DNA from: LSCE01 sp050485425 | GTDB lineage: Bacteria > Pseudomonadota > Gammaproteobacteria > Nitrococcales > Aquisalimonadaceae | DNA: 64,000 nucleotides | Assembly: GCA_050485425.1 (NCBI GenBank) | Contig: JBJHBJ010000007.1 | Coordinates: 45,682-109,681 of the forward strand | Direction of reading: 5' to 3' | In this document: in pieces, positions 7,580-17,127 of the stretch | Numbering within the stretch: position 1 is the first letter of the stretch | How the letters are laid out: each line of letters begins with the position of its first letter | Notes under the pieces: generated by a model | Told to the model about the DNA's origin: nothing | The model's input: only the letters and a program-made list of their open reading frames with translations | Databases searched by the model: none | Program-made: the position numbers and the translations under genes

Positions 7580-8389
7580 ATGGCGTGGGGTGAACGCCTG
7601 AAGCGGTCGGTCCTGGGTTGGAGCGGCCGCAGTACCGGCCTCCTGGTCAGTGGTCTGGCCGGCGGCTGGCCGTGGCTGCCGGCAGGTCTGGTTGCCGGCT
7701 GGATCGTGGATCGGCGGATTCGTCTTCGTCCCTACGATGATCATGTCTGGCGGCAGGCCTATCCCGATCGTGGCTACCGGAGCTTTCTGGTGGTGACCTG
7801 CGCGACCATGGGCTGCGTGGCGCGTTCCGGCGGGCGGGTGACGGAACAGCAGATCCAGGTGGCCGGACAGATTTTCGACGTGCTGGCCCTGAGCGGCGGG
7901 CAGCGCCGGGAGGCCATCAGGCTGTTCCGCCAGGGCAAGCGCAGTGATTACCCGTTGTTCCCGCTGCTGCGCCGGGTGCGACGCCACGCGGCCGCCGAAA
8001 CGGGGCTGCTGGAACAACTGTTGGAATACCAGGCCATCATTGCCAGTGCCAATGGCCGGCCGGGGAAGGCAACGCGCCAGTTGCTGCTGCGGATGGCGGC
8101 CGCCTTGCGTATCTCCGACGCCCGGCTGGAAGCCATGCTGCGGCATGCCGCGCGCCATGGCTCCGGCGCCATCCGGGCGACGGCACAGACCCCCTATCGC
8201 ATCCTCGGCGTCTCCGAAGCCGCGACGCCGGAGGAGGTCCGCCACGCCTACCGCCGGCTGATCAGCCGCTATCATCCGGACCGGCTGCAGGCCAACGGCC
8301 TGCCGGACGAGCAGGTGCGTGACGGTGCCACCCGGATCCACGTCGCGAAACAGGCCTACGAGCAGATCCGGCGGCAGCGGGGCCTTTGA
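7580..8389 (+). CDS. djlA: DjlA-like membrane-anchored J-domain co-chaperone
   Basis: About 269 aa with the three-part DjlA layout. A hydrophobic N-terminal segment (GLLVSGLAGGWPWLPAGLVA) serves as membrane anchor. A TerB-like central domain (AGQIFDVLALSGGQRREAIRLF region) follows, and then a C-terminal J-domain with the HPD motif at about residues 232-234 that stimulates DnaK. The length matches E. coli DjlA (271 aa). ATG 7580 is preferred because GGGG lies at suitable spacing; GTG at 7559 is possible and adds seven residues. It follows the LuxR gene by 44 nt on the same strand. Confidence 0.87.
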   Translation: MAWGERLKRSVLGWSGRSTGLLVSGLAGGWPWLPAGLVAGWIVDRRIRLRPYDDHVWRQAYPDRGYRSFLVVTCATMGCVARSGGRVTEQQIQVAGQIFDVLALSGGQRREAIRLFRQGKRSDYPLFPLLRRVRRHAAAETGLLEQLLEYQAIIASANGRPGKATRQLLLRMAAALRISDARLEAMLRHAARHGSGAIRATAQTPYRILGVSEAATPEEVRHAYRRLISRYHPDRLQANGLPDEQVRDGATRIHVAKQAYEQIRRQRGL

Positions 8390-8397
8390 CCGGGTTC

Positions 8398-8865
8398 TCA
8401 GCCCAGCAGGCCGAACCGGCCGCCGCTGGCGGCGATGACCACGATCAGGCCCAGGATCAGGTTGACCCCGACCAGCTTGCGAATCTGCACCAGGGCGCGG
8501 GCTCCGGTTTCCCAGTCCTGGGTATCCACCGCGGTGCGTAGCGTGCGGAACGGCAGGAAGAACGCGGCGAGGAACAGGACCACCATGATCCAGGCCAGTC
8601 CATGCATCACGTGAACGTGGGTGGGCCAGTGGGCCATCTGGCTGTACAGGCTGAAACCCATCCAGTAACCGGTCAGCGGCACCAGGATCGCCGCCTTCCA
8701 GACCCAGACGAAGAACTTGGCGAACACCCGCCGCCACAGCATCAGGCGTTCCGGCGCCTCCAGCGTGCCGGCAGCCACCGGGCGGAGGATCACCCAGGCG
8801 AAAAACATTCCGCCTACCCAGATGACGGAAAGGACGACGTGCAACAGGCTGGCTATGCTGAGCAA
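8398..8865 (-). CDS. CopD family membrane protein
   Basis: 155-aa integral membrane protein with four predicted hydrophobic helices at roughly residues 3-25, 55-75, 85-105 and 128-150. It has conserved His residues in LLHVVLSV and HVHVMHGLAW, the pattern of small CopD/DUF2269-like proteins. A role in copper handling or heme-linked membrane chemistry is only suggested by the family. The start is TTG at 8865, supported by GGGAGA about 6 nt upstream on the minus strand; no in-frame ATG gives a better N terminus. It is convergent with djlA and divergent from rpe. Confidence 0.75.
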   Translation of the reverse strand: MLSIASLLHVVLSVIWVGGMFFAWVILRPVAAGTLEAPERLMLWRRVFAKFFVWVWKAAILVPLTGYWMGFSLYSQMAHWPTHVHVMHGLAWIMVVLFLAAFFLPFRTLRTAVDTQDWETGARALVQIRKLVGVNLILGLIVVIAASGGRFGLLG

Positions 8866-9013
8866 GGGCTTCTCCCGTTGTTTGAGGAAATTCCGGACTG
8901 CCGCTCGGGCGCGAGCGATTCCCGCGAGGGCCTCAGGATAGCACCCCGGCCGGCTCGAATTCGTCCCCCATCCGGGTTAGAGTTTGCGCTTCCGGAACAC
9001 CGCGAGGTTGCCC

Positions 9014-9688
9014 ATGCGAGACTACCGCATCGCTCCGTCCATCCTGTCCGCCGACTTCGCCCGCCTGGGAGAGGAAGTCGACGCCGTGCTGGCCGCGGGA
9101 GCGGACATGGTGCATTTCGACGTCATGGACAATCACTACGTCCCCAACCTGACCATCGGCCCGATGGTCTGCGAGGCGCTGCGCAAGCATGGCGTCACTG
9201 CGGAGATCGACGTCCACCTGATGGTGAAGCCGGTGGACCGCATCATCCCCGATTTCGCCCGGGCCGGTGCCAGCTGGATTACCTTCCACCCGGAAGCCAG
9301 CGAGCATATCGACCGCAGCCTGCAACTAATCCGGGACGAAGGCTGCAGGGCAGGGCTTGTGTTCAACCCTGCCACGCCGTTGCTCCATCTGAAGCACGTC
9401 ATGGACAAGGTGGACATGGTGCTGCTGATGTCGGTGAACCCGGGTTTCGGCGGTCAGTCGTTCATTCCGTCCACGCTGGACAAGCTGCGCGAGGCGCGCC
9501 GAATGATCGACGACAGCGGTCATGACATACGGCTGGAGGTGGACGGCGGCATCAAGGTGGAGAATATCCGCGAGGTGGCCGAAGCGGGGGCGGACACTTT
9601 CGTTGCCGGCTCGGCGATTTTCAGCCAACCGGATTATGCCGGGGTGATTGCTGCCATGCGTGAGGAATTGTCCAGTGCGCGGCGTTGA
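9014..9688 (+). CDS. rpe: Ribulose-phosphate 3-epimerase
   Basis: 224-aa TIM-barrel epimerase interconverting ribulose 5-phosphate and xylulose 5-phosphate in the pentose phosphate pathway. The signature APSILSADFARLGEE at the N terminus, the metal-site segments HFDVMDNHYVPN and DVHLMV, the loop MSVNPGFGGQSF and the C-terminal EVDGGI are intact. ATG 9014 gives the standard N terminus MRDYRIAPS. It is followed with overlap by gph, the same pairing as in E. coli. With rpiA (20 kb) and tal (50 kb), the window carries most of the non-oxidative branch. Confidence 0.96.
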   Translation: MRDYRIAPSILSADFARLGEEVDAVLAAGADMVHFDVMDNHYVPNLTIGPMVCEALRKHGVTAEIDVHLMVKPVDRIIPDFARAGASWITFHPEASEHIDRSLQLIRDEGCRAGLVFNPATPLLHLKHVMDKVDMVLLMSVNPGFGGQSFIPSTLDKLREARRMIDDSGHDIRLEVDGGIKVENIREVAEAGADTFVAGSAIFSQPDYAGVIAAMREELSSARR

Positions 9689-10364
9689 TCAGAGTTGCCT
9701 CAGGTGCATTCTGTTCGATCTGGACGGCACCTTGATCGACAGCGCGCCGGATCTCGCCGATGCCGTCGACCGCATGCTGCAACAGCTCGGCCATGCCCCG
9801 GCCGGAGAGACGCAGGTGCGGCACTGGGTGGGCAATGGTGCCCAGCGGCTGGTGATGCGTGCCCTGACCGGTCGGATGGACGGCGATCCGGGCGAGGAAC
9901 TGACCCGGCGTGCGCTGCAGTTGTTCCTCGACGGCTACCGCGGCCAGCTCAGCCTGCGCAGCCGGCTGTATCCCGGTGTGCGTGAGGGGCTGGACCGTTT
10001 GCTGGCGGACGGGTATCGTCTGGCCTGTGTCACCAACAAACCGGAAGCGCTCGCCAGGCCGTTGCTGGACGACCTGGGCCTCGGCCCGGCCTTTCCGGTG
10101 GTGGTGGGCGGCGATACCACCGTTGAGAAGAAGCCGTCGCCGCTACCGTTGCAGCATGCCATCGAGGCTCTGGGCGCCTTGCCGGCAGAGGCGCTGATGG
10201 TGGGGGATTCGAGGAACGACGTGGAGGCCGCCCGCAATGCCGGCATCCCCGTTGTCTGTGTGCCCTACGGTTACAATCACGGCGGCGATATCCGCCAGGC
10301 CGGACCGGACGCGGTGGTGAACGACCTGGTGGCGCTGCACGCCCTTTTGCGGCAGGCAGCCTGA
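9675..10364 (+). CDS. gph: Phosphoglycolate phosphatase
   Basis: 229-aa HAD-superfamily phosphatase that removes 2-phosphoglycolate. The nucleophile motif FDLDGTLIDS (Asp15, acid/base Asp17), the motif II Thr in VTNKP, the motif III Lys in EKKPSPLPL and the motif IV GDSRNDVEAA are all present. The start is GTG at 9675 with GAGGA eight nt upstream, so the gene overlaps the end of rpe by 14 nt and is translationally coupled. It is followed by a 202-nt gap before trpE, in keeping with the common gph-trpE neighbourhood. Confidence 0.93.
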   Translation: MRGVDQSCLRCILFDLDGTLIDSAPDLADAVDRMLQQLGHAPAGETQVRHWVGNGAQRLVMRALTGRMDGDPGEELTRRALQLFLDGYRGQLSLRSRLYPGVREGLDRLLADGYRLACVTNKPEALARPLLDDLGLGPAFPVVVGGDTTVEKKPSPLPLQHAIEALGALPAEALMVGDSRNDVEAARNAGIPVVCVPYGYNHGGDIRQAGPDAVVNDLVALHALLRQAA

Positions 10365-10566
10365 ACAGGCCAGAGATGAACTGAATCGGCGCCCGCCTTT
10401 GCCGGCAGCGCCCGAGGGGACAAGCAGGACAGCATGATCACCTTACCGTCAGTCAGGAACATGGACAGCAGCCACCCGCGATGGCGGGCCTGACATCTGT
10501 TGGGCTCGAGCGCGCCCCTACGCGCTCCCGAAACGCCATCCCATCGACTACTGACGGCTGAACACC

Positions 10567-12072
10567 ATGAAAGAGGCAGTATTCCGCGACCTGGCAGACC
10601 AGGGTTACAACCGCATCCCCGTTATCCGCGAAATCCTGGCGGATCTCGACACGCCGCTCTCCACCTACATGAAACTGGCCGACGGCCCGTATTCCTTCCT
10701 GCTGGAATCCGTGCAAGGCGGCGAAAAATGGGGTCGCTACTCCATTATCGGCCTGCCGTGCCGCACGGTGTTGCGCATCCGCGACCACCGCATCAGCGTG
10801 ACCGAGAACGGCAGCGAGGTGGAGAGCATCGAGGTCGAGGATCCGCTGCGCTGGGTGGAGGACTTCCATGCCCGCTACCAGGTGCCAACGCCGCCGGGGT
10901 ATCCCGAACTGCCGCGTTTCATCGGCGGACTGGCCGGCTACTTCGGCTACGATACGGTCCGCTACATCGAGCCGCGGTTGAAGCGGCCGGAGCAGACCGA
11001 CGACCTGCAGGTGCCGGATATCCTGCTGATGGTGGCGGACGAAGTGCTGGTTTTCGACAATCTGGGCGGCAGGCTCTACCTGGTGGTGCATGCCGATCCG
11101 GCGCAACCGGACGCGTTGAATGGTGCCCACCGCCGGCTGGAAGAACTGGTCCGGCGCCTGCGTGCGGCCAATACCGACTATCAGCCGTCCCATCGGCGCC
11201 GGGAGCTGACCCGGACCGATTTCACCAGCAACGTCAGCCAGCAGGGATTCGAGGATGTGGTGCGACGGATCAAGCAGTACATCATCGATGGTGACGCCAT
11301 GCAGGTCGTGCCTTCCCAGCGCATGAGCTGCAGCTATCAGGCCGCGCCGCTGGATGCCTACCGGGCGCTGCGCGCAACCAACCCGTCGCCGTACATGTAC
11401 TACCTGAACCTGGGGGATTTCCACGTGGCCGGCTCGTCGCCGGAGATCCTCGTGCGGGTGGACGATGGCGACGTGACGGTTCGCCCCTTGGCGGGTACCC
11501 GCAAGCGGGGAGCCACCGAGGCGGAGGACCAGGCCCTGGAGCAGGAACTGCTGGCCGACCCGAAAGAGATCGCCGAGCATCTGATGCTGATCGACCTGGG
11601 CCGCAACGATGTCGGCCGGGTAAGCCAGACGGGCACCGTGGAGGTGACCGAGCGTATGGCGGTGGAGCGCTATTCTCACGTCATGCACATCGTCTCCAAC
11701 GTCACCGGCCGGCTGAAGCCGGAACTCACGCCCATGGACGTGTTGCGGGCCACCTTCCCGGCGGGCACCTTGAGCGGTGCCCCGAAGATCCGCGCCCTGG
11801 AGATCATCGACGAGATGGAGACCACCCGCCGCGGCATCTACTCCGGGGCCGTGGGTTACTGGTCCTGGTCCGGCAACATGGATACGGCCATTGCCATTCG
11901 AACGGCGGTGATCAAGGACGGTCAATTGCACATACAGGCCGGCGCCGGCGTGGTCTACGATTCCGTGCCGACCAGTGAATGGGAGGAAACGGTGAACAAG
12001 GGCCGGGCCGTGATCCGCGCGGCGGCCATGGCCGAGCGGGGGCTCGACTCCCTGGGCGAGGGGGACGCGTAG
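10567..12072 (+). CDS. trpE: Anthranilate synthase component I
   Basis: 501-aa chorismate-binding subunit that makes anthranilate from chorismate with ammonia delivered by TrpG. The N-terminal feedback site for tryptophan is visible as FLLESVQGG. The chorismate-binding core has GYFGYDTVRYIEP, IGGDAMQ-like IDGDAMQVVPSQR, PLAGTRKRG, DLGRNDVGRV, FPAGTLSGAPK and the C-terminal AGAGVVYDS. It is the first gene of a compact trpE-trpG-trpD-trpC cluster, with a 1-nt gap to trpG. The 202-nt upstream gap has a short hairpin (GAGCGCG/CGCGCTC, about 10508-10527) but no convincing Trp-rich leader peptide. Confidence 0.97.
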   Translation: MKEAVFRDLADQGYNRIPVIREILADLDTPLSTYMKLADGPYSFLLESVQGGEKWGRYSIIGLPCRTVLRIRDHRISVTENGSEVESIEVEDPLRWVEDFHARYQVPTPPGYPELPRFIGGLAGYFGYDTVRYIEPRLKRPEQTDDLQVPDILLMVADEVLVFDNLGGRLYLVVHADPAQPDALNGAHRRLEELVRRLRAANTDYQPSHRRRELTRTDFTSNVSQQGFEDVVRRIKQYIIDGDAMQVVPSQRMSCSYQAAPLDAYRALRATNPSPYMYYLNLGDFHVAGSSPEILVRVDDGDVTVRPLAGTRKRGATEAEDQALEQELLADPKEIAEHLMLIDLGRNDVGRVSQTGTVEVTERMAVERYSHVMHIVSNVTGRLKPELTPMDVLRATFPAGTLSGAPKIRALEIIDEMETTRRGIYSGAVGYWSWSGNMDTAIAIRTAVIKDGQLHIQAGAGVVYDSVPTSEWEETVNKGRAVIRAAAMAERGLDSLGEGDA

Positions 12073-12073
12073 C

Positions 12074-12673
12074 ATGCTGCTGATGATCGATAACTACGAT
12101 TCGTTTACCTACAACCTGGTGCAGTACTTCGGCGAACTGGGGGCGGACGTCCGCGTCCACCGCAACGACGAGATCACGCTGGAGGACATCGAGCGCATGG
12201 CGCCGGAGCACCTGGTGATCTCGCCGGGCCCGTGTGCCCCGGACCAGGCCGGTATCTCGCTGGCGGCGGTCCGTCATTTCGCCGGCCGCATTCCGCTGCT
12301 CGGTGTCTGCCTGGGGCACCAGGCCATCGGCCAGGCCTTTGGCGGCCACGTGGTACATGCAGGTCGCGTGATGCACGGCAAGACCTCGCCGGTCCATCAT
12401 CATGACCTGGGCGTATTCCAGGGCCTGCCGAACCCGATGACCGCCACCCGCTACCATTCCCTGGTGGTGGACAAGGACCGCCTGCCCGACTGCATGGAGA
12501 TCACCGCCTGGACGCAGAACGACGACGGCTCCATGGAGGAGATCATGGGCCTGCGCCATCGGGAACTGGAGGTGGAAGGCGTGCAGTTCCATCCCGAGTC
12601 GATACTGACCCGGGAGGGCCACGATCTGCTGCGGAACTTCCTGCGCCGGCCGCCCGCCGGCAAGGCCGCCTGA
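12074..12673 (+). CDS. trpG: Anthranilate synthase component II (glutamine amidotransferase)
   Basis: 199-aa class I glutamine amidotransferase subunit. It begins with the family signature IDNYDSFTYN and has the oxyanion segment SPGPCAPDQAG. The nucleophile is Cys79 in GVCLGHQAIGQAFGG, and the catalytic His-Glu pair is in VQFHPESIL near the C terminus. It supplies ammonia to TrpE; in some bacteria the same protein also serves aminodeoxychorismate synthase (PabB). It starts 1 nt after the trpE stop. A perfect hairpin GGCGCGGC/GCCGCGCC at 12693-12710 lies between it and trpD. Confidence 0.96.
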   Translation: MLLMIDNYDSFTYNLVQYFGELGADVRVHRNDEITLEDIERMAPEHLVISPGPCAPDQAGISLAAVRHFAGRIPLLGVCLGHQAIGQAFGGHVVHAGRVMHGKTSPVHHHDLGVFQGLPNPMTATRYHSLVVDKDRLPDCMEITAWTQNDDGSMEEIMGLRHRELEVEGVQFHPESILTREGHDLLRNFLRRPPAGKAA

Positions 12674-12729
12674 ACAAGCACCAACGACCATCGGCGCGGC
12701 GGGCCGCGCCATAGCGTGGGAGGAACGGG

Positions 12730-13746
<1,017 letters not shown>

Positions 13747-13756
13747 GGGCTGGCTC

Positions 13757-14554
13757 ATGACTGACACCCCGGACGTACTGAAGAAGATCCTGGCGCGCAA
13801 GGCGGAGGAAGTGGCCGAACGCAGCCAGGGTCTGGACATGCAGACCCTCCGCAAGGAGGCGCTGGCGGCCGATCCGCCCCGGGGTTTCCGCCAGGCCCTG
13901 GTGCGGGCGCTGGATGCGGGGCGCCGGGGGGTCATCGCGGAGGTGAAGAAAGCCTCGCCCAGCAAGGGTGTGCTGCGCAAGGATTTCGACCCGGAAGCCA
14001 TCGCCGCCAGCTACGCTCGCGGAGGTGCCGCCTGCCTGTCGGTACTGACCGACGAGGATTTCTTCCAGGGCCACGACCTGAACCTGCGGCTTGCCCGGGG
14101 TGCCTGCAGTCTGCCCGTGCTGCGCAAGGATTTCCTGATCGACGCCTACCAGGTCTGGGAGTCACGCATGCTGGGTGCGGACTGCGTGCTGCTGATCGTC
14201 TCCGCTCTGAGCGATGACCGCATGGAGGAGTTATACACGCTGGCACGCAAGCTGGGGATGGACGTGCTGATCGAGGTGCACGACGAGCGTGAGCTGGAGC
14301 GGGCACTGGCCCTGGAGCCGGACATGCTGGGCATCAACAACCGGAATCTGCACAGCTTCGAGACCGACATCGAGACCACGCTGCGCCTGAAAAAGCGGGT
14401 TCCGGATTCCGTGCTGCTGGTTACCGAGAGCGGCATCGGCACACGGGAGGACGTGGAGTACATGGAGCAGCATGACGTGCACTGCTTCCTGGTGGGCGAG
14501 AGCTTCATGCGAGCGACGGACCCGGGCGAGAAGCTGAAAGAACTGTTCGGCTAG
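13757..14554 (+). CDS. trpC: Indole-3-glycerol phosphate synthase
   Basis: 265-aa monofunctional TIM-barrel enzyme closing the indole ring. Family motifs are IAEVKKASPSKGVLR near the N terminus, LRKDFLID, MLGADCVLLI, EVHDERELERA, GINNRNL and ESGIGTREDV. It is not fused to a TrpF domain, and no trpF, trpA or trpB is in the window. ATG 13757 is chosen because it is preceded by GAGGG eight nt upstream and gives the normal length; the frame is open into the trpD coding region. It is convergent with crp, and a GC-rich hairpin lies between them. Confidence 0.96.
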   Translation: MTDTPDVLKKILARKAEEVAERSQGLDMQTLRKEALAADPPRGFRQALVRALDAGRRGVIAEVKKASPSKGVLRKDFDPEAIAASYARGGAACLSVLTDEDFFQGHDLNLRLARGACSLPVLRKDFLIDAYQVWESRMLGADCVLLIVSALSDDRMEELYTLARKLGMDVLIEVHDERELERALALEPDMLGINNRNLHSFETDIETTLRLKKRVPDSVLLVTESGIGTREDVEYMEQHDVHCFLVGESFMRATDPGEKLKELFG

Positions 14555-14563
14555 CCCGCATAT

Positions 14564-14607
14564 CCCGCCGGTCCGCGCGCATGCGTGCCATTGCCGGCCC
14601 CGGCGGG
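14564..14607. terminator. GC-rich inverted repeat between convergent trpC and crp
   Basis: CCCGCCGG (14564-14571) pairs with CCGGCGGG (14600-14607). A 28-nt loop lies between them and no T-run is seen on either strand. It is the only inverted repeat found in the 86-nt gap between the convergent genes and could act as a bidirectional transcription end or roadblock. Confidence 0.3.
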
Positions 14608-14640
14608 AGCCGAGGCGGCTCAAGGATGGGGTCGTGTCCG

Positions 14641-15285
14641 TCAGCGGGTATTGAAGATCACCATGGTCTTGCCCGAGACCGAGATGAGCTCGCGCTCCTC
14701 CAGATCCTTCAGTACCCGTCCGACCATCTCCCGCGAGCAGCCGACGATGCGTCCCAGTTCCTGGCGGGTGATACGGATCTGCATGCCGTCCGGATGGGTC
14801 ATCGCGTCCGGCTCCTTGCACAGGTCGAGCAGTGTGCGGGCGACGCGGCCGGTCACGTCCAGGAACGCCAGGTCGCCGACCTTGCGGCTGGTACGGCGCA
14901 GGCGCTCGGCCATCTGGCTCGCCAGGAACAACATGATCTCCGGATCCTCCCGGGCCACCTGGTGAAAGCGACTGTAGCTGATCTCGGCGATTTCGCACGG
15001 AGTGCGGGTGCGTACCCAGGCGCTACGGGTGCTGTTCTGGCTGAACAGCCCCAGCTCCCCGAAGAAGTCGCCGGCGTTCAGGTAGGCGAGGACGATCTCG
15101 TGCCCGTTCTCGTCCTCGATGATGACGCTGACCGAGCCCTCGGTGATGTAGTAGAGCGCATCCGGTTCGTCTCCGGCGTAGATGATGCCGGTCTTCGCCG
15201 GGTAGCGCCGTCGATGGCAGTGTCTCAGCAGATTGTCGATGGACCAGTTGCGGTTGTTCGCGCGTTCCATTGTTGTTATTGCCAT
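14641..15285 (-). CDS. crp: cAMP receptor protein (CRP/Vfr)
   Basis: 214-aa global regulator. The cAMP-binding roll has the signature GELGLFSQN followed by RSAWVRTRTPCE, including the Glu, Arg and Ser that contact cAMP. The dimer helix segment GRVARTLLDL contains the Thr-Leu pair. The recognition helix GCSREMVGRVL is nearly identical to E. coli CRP, so the same TGTGA-N6-TCACA-type sites are expected. The start ATG at 15285 (MAITTMER) has AAGGTG upstream; MER at 15270 is an alternative. The order trpC-crp-osmC-speD-coq7 follows Pseudomonas. A 15-nt palindrome lies about 145 nt upstream. Confidence 0.96.
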   Translation of the reverse strand: MAITTMERANNRNWSIDNLLRHCHRRRYPAKTGIIYAGDEPDALYYITEGSVSVIIEDENGHEIVLAYLNAGDFFGELGLFSQNSTRSAWVRTRTPCEIAEISYSRFHQVAREDPEIMLFLASQMAERLRRTSRKVGDLAFLDVTGRVARTLLDLCKEPDAMTHPDGMQIRITRQELGRIVGCSREMVGRVLKDLEERELISVSGKTMVIFNTR

Positions 15286-15427
15286 GCTCACACCTTGTGA
15301 CCGTTGTAGGCTTCGGAAACACTGACCAGCGTGTCGTCGCGCAGCGAACCGGTTCAGAATGGCGATCAGTGCTGTTCCCGGGCTCTCTGCCTCCACCGCC
15401 CCCCGCCGCGCTGACTTCAAGAGAAAG

Positions 15428-15442
15428 ACCGAATAGTTCGGT
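15428..15442. promoter_or_regulatory. Palindrome upstream of crp, candidate operator
   Basis: ACCGAA-TAG-TTCGGT is a perfect 6-3-6 inverted repeat in the AT-richer centre of the 470-nt region between crp and osmC. It does not match a CRP site. No canonical CRP box was found next to crp, although TCACACCTTGTGA (the inverse arrangement) occurs at 15288-15300. The remaining part of the gap up to 15598 shows no gene. Confidence 0.35.
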
Positions 15443-15598
15443 ACTTCCTTGATTGCTCCGCTATTCATAGTAAACCAGTTGTAGCTCCGTTGAGCCACCC
15501 CGGTATGACATTTCATCGTGATGCGTTCATGGAAGGTGTCCGCGCAGCACCGCCGGGAAGCCGTGACAATGCGCTGCAAAAGGCTGGTAAGCCATGGT

Positions 15599-15627
15599 GT
15601 GAATACCGGTGCGCTTCCCTATATAAT
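15599..15627 (+). promoter_or_regulatory. Promoter region of osmC with recurrent GTGAATAC/GCGCTTCC motif
   Basis: A consensus -10 box TATAAT lies at 15622-15627, with only a weak -35 (GTGAAT, 17-nt spacing), suggesting activator dependence. The 20 nt at 15599-15618 (GTGAATACCGGTGCGCTTCC) match a motif repeated upstream of ygfB and gcvH. A hairpin GGGAGGC/GCCTCCC follows in the leader at 15640-15658. Confidence 0.5.
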
Positions 15628-15755
15628 GCGCCCTCGAAAGGGAGGCGGCGGGCCTCCCGGAAGAAGGGGTCTCCACTGCTGCCGTCATGCACCAGTCGAG
15701 ATCCTTTCTTGCTTTATTGCCGAATCCCGGCTCGGCCGGCTGAACGGAGATGCAG

Positions 15756-16172
15756 ATGCGGGCAACGGTGAAATGGGCCGGCGAGGCCACCTTCGAGGGA
15801 ACCCCGGGCAGCGGCCACACGGTGGTGATGGACGGTCCGCCGGACATGGGGGGTCGCGACCTGGGCGTGCGGCCCATGGAGATGCTGCTGCTGGGCCTGG
15901 GAGGTTGCACGGCGTTCGACGTGGTCTACATTCTGCAACGCGGCCGTCACGACGTGACCGACTGCGAGGTGGAACTGGAGGCGGAACGCGCGGAAAAGCC
16001 GCCCAAGGTATTCACGCGCATCCATCTGCACTACAAGGTGAAGGGCAAGGGGCTGTCCGAGCAGGCCGTCGAGCGCGCGGTCAGGCTGTCGGCCGAGAAG
16101 TACTGTTCCGCGTCGATCATGCTGGGCAAGGCTGCGGAACTCAGCCACGACTTTGAAGTCGTTAGCGACTGA
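15756..16172 (+). CDS. OsmC family protein (YhfA-like)
   Basis: 138-aa member of the OsmC/Ohr superfamily of thiol-dependent peroxidases. The two redox cysteines are in LGGCTAFDV and EKYCSASIML, and the N terminus has the RATVKWAG strand. It is most like the YhfA subgroup encoded next to crp in E. coli, whose function is not settled. The second ATG (15756) is chosen as start because GGAG at 15746-15749 is spaced 6 nt from it and abuts the first ATG (15750). It has a good -10 box about 125 nt upstream. Confidence 0.85.
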   Translation: MRATVKWAGEATFEGTPGSGHTVVMDGPPDMGGRDLGVRPMEMLLLGLGGCTAFDVVYILQRGRHDVTDCEVELEAERAEKPPKVFTRIHLHYKVKGKGLSEQAVERAVRLSAEKYCSASIMLGKAAELSHDFEVVSD

Positions 16173-16281
16173 CGAACAGTAAGGCGCCACGCGGCGACCC
16201 GCTTCCGGGGTGGTCGCGTGTCATCAGTGTGGAACGGGCCGCGGCAGTGGCCACCGTCGAACTCCGGAGGGCGGGCAGTTG

Positions 16282-17115
16282 GTGCAACAGACGGACAAAT
16301 TGCGGCTTCACGGTTTCAACAACCTGACCAAGTCGTTGAGCTTCAACATCTATGATGTCTGTTATGCGCGAAACGCGGAGCAACGGCATGCCTACATCGA
16401 CTACATTGATGAGGTCTACAACGCCGAGCGCCTCACGCAGATCCTGACGCAGGTGGCCAATATCATTGGCGCGAACATCCTGAACATCGCGCGCCAGGAT
16501 TACGACCCGCAGGGCGCCAGCGTGACCATCCTCATCGCCGAGGAGGAACTGGTCGACGAATCCCAGGTTGGCGGTGCCGCTCCCGGACCGTTGCCGGACA
16601 CCGTGCTGGCGCATCTGGACAAAAGCCACATCACCGTGCACACCTATCCGGAAACGCACCCGGACCATGGTGTCAGCACCTTTCGCGCGGACATCGACGT
16701 CTCCACCTGCGGCGTGATCTCACCGCTGAAGGCGCTGAACTTCCTGATCCACTCCTTCGACTCGGACATCGTCACCATGGATTACCGCGTCCGCGGATTC
16801 ACCAGGGACGTGGAGGGGCACAAGCATTTCATTGATCACGAGATCAATTCGATCCAGAACTACCTCTCCGAGGACACCAAGGAGCGGTACCACATGATCG
16901 ACGTGAATGTGTTCCAGGAGCACATGTTCCACACCAAGATGCTGCTGCGGGAGCCGAAGCTGCGGAACTACCTGTTCGGGGAGTCCGCCGAGGATTTCTC
17001 CGAGGAGGACAAGGACCGCATCCGGCGGCAGTTGCGCCGGGAAATGGCGGAGATCTTCTACGGCCGCAACCTGCGCCCGGGCCAGGAGGTCGCACTGGGT
17101 CTGGATTTCCAGTAA
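16282..17115 (+). CDS. speD: S-adenosylmethionine decarboxylase proenzyme
   Basis: About 277 aa, of the class found in E. coli, which is self-processed to a pyruvoyl enzyme. It makes decarboxylated SAM, the aminopropyl donor for spermidine. The cleavage site is LDKS-HITVHTYPE with Ser115 becoming the pyruvoyl group (E. coli Ser112). The N-terminal LRLHGFNNLTKSLSF and the blocks FRADIDVSTCGVISP and DYRVRGFTRD match closely. The start is GTG 16282, or TTG 16279, which has the better spacing to GGAGG at 16266-16270. No speE is in the window. It is convergent with coq7. Confidence 0.95.
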   Translation: MQQTDKLRLHGFNNLTKSLSFNIYDVCYARNAEQRHAYIDYIDEVYNAERLTQILTQVANIIGANILNIARQDYDPQGASVTILIAEEELVDESQVGGAAPGPLPDTVLAHLDKSHITVHTYPETHPDHGVSTFRADIDVSTCGVISPLKALNFLIHSFDSDIVTMDYRVRGFTRDVEGHKHFIDHEINSIQNYLSEDTKERYHMIDVNVFQEHMFHTKMLLREPKLRNYLFGESAEDFSEEDKDRIRRQLRREMAEIFYGRNLRPGQEVALGLDFQ

Positions 17116-17127
17116 TCCGAAGCCCGG

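Noticed and set aside
10434..10493. A 19-codon ORF before trpE that could be a Trp leader peptide
   Set aside because: It has a start codon and a weak ribosome-binding site but only one Trp codon. No mutually exclusive terminator/antiterminator hairpins with a T-run follow, only a 7-bp hairpin at about 10508-10527.
15286..15301. CRP binding site next to crp
   Set aside because: TCACACCTTGTGA has the half-sites in the inverse order of the CRP consensus (TGTGA-N6-TCACA) and overlaps the crp ribosome-binding region.
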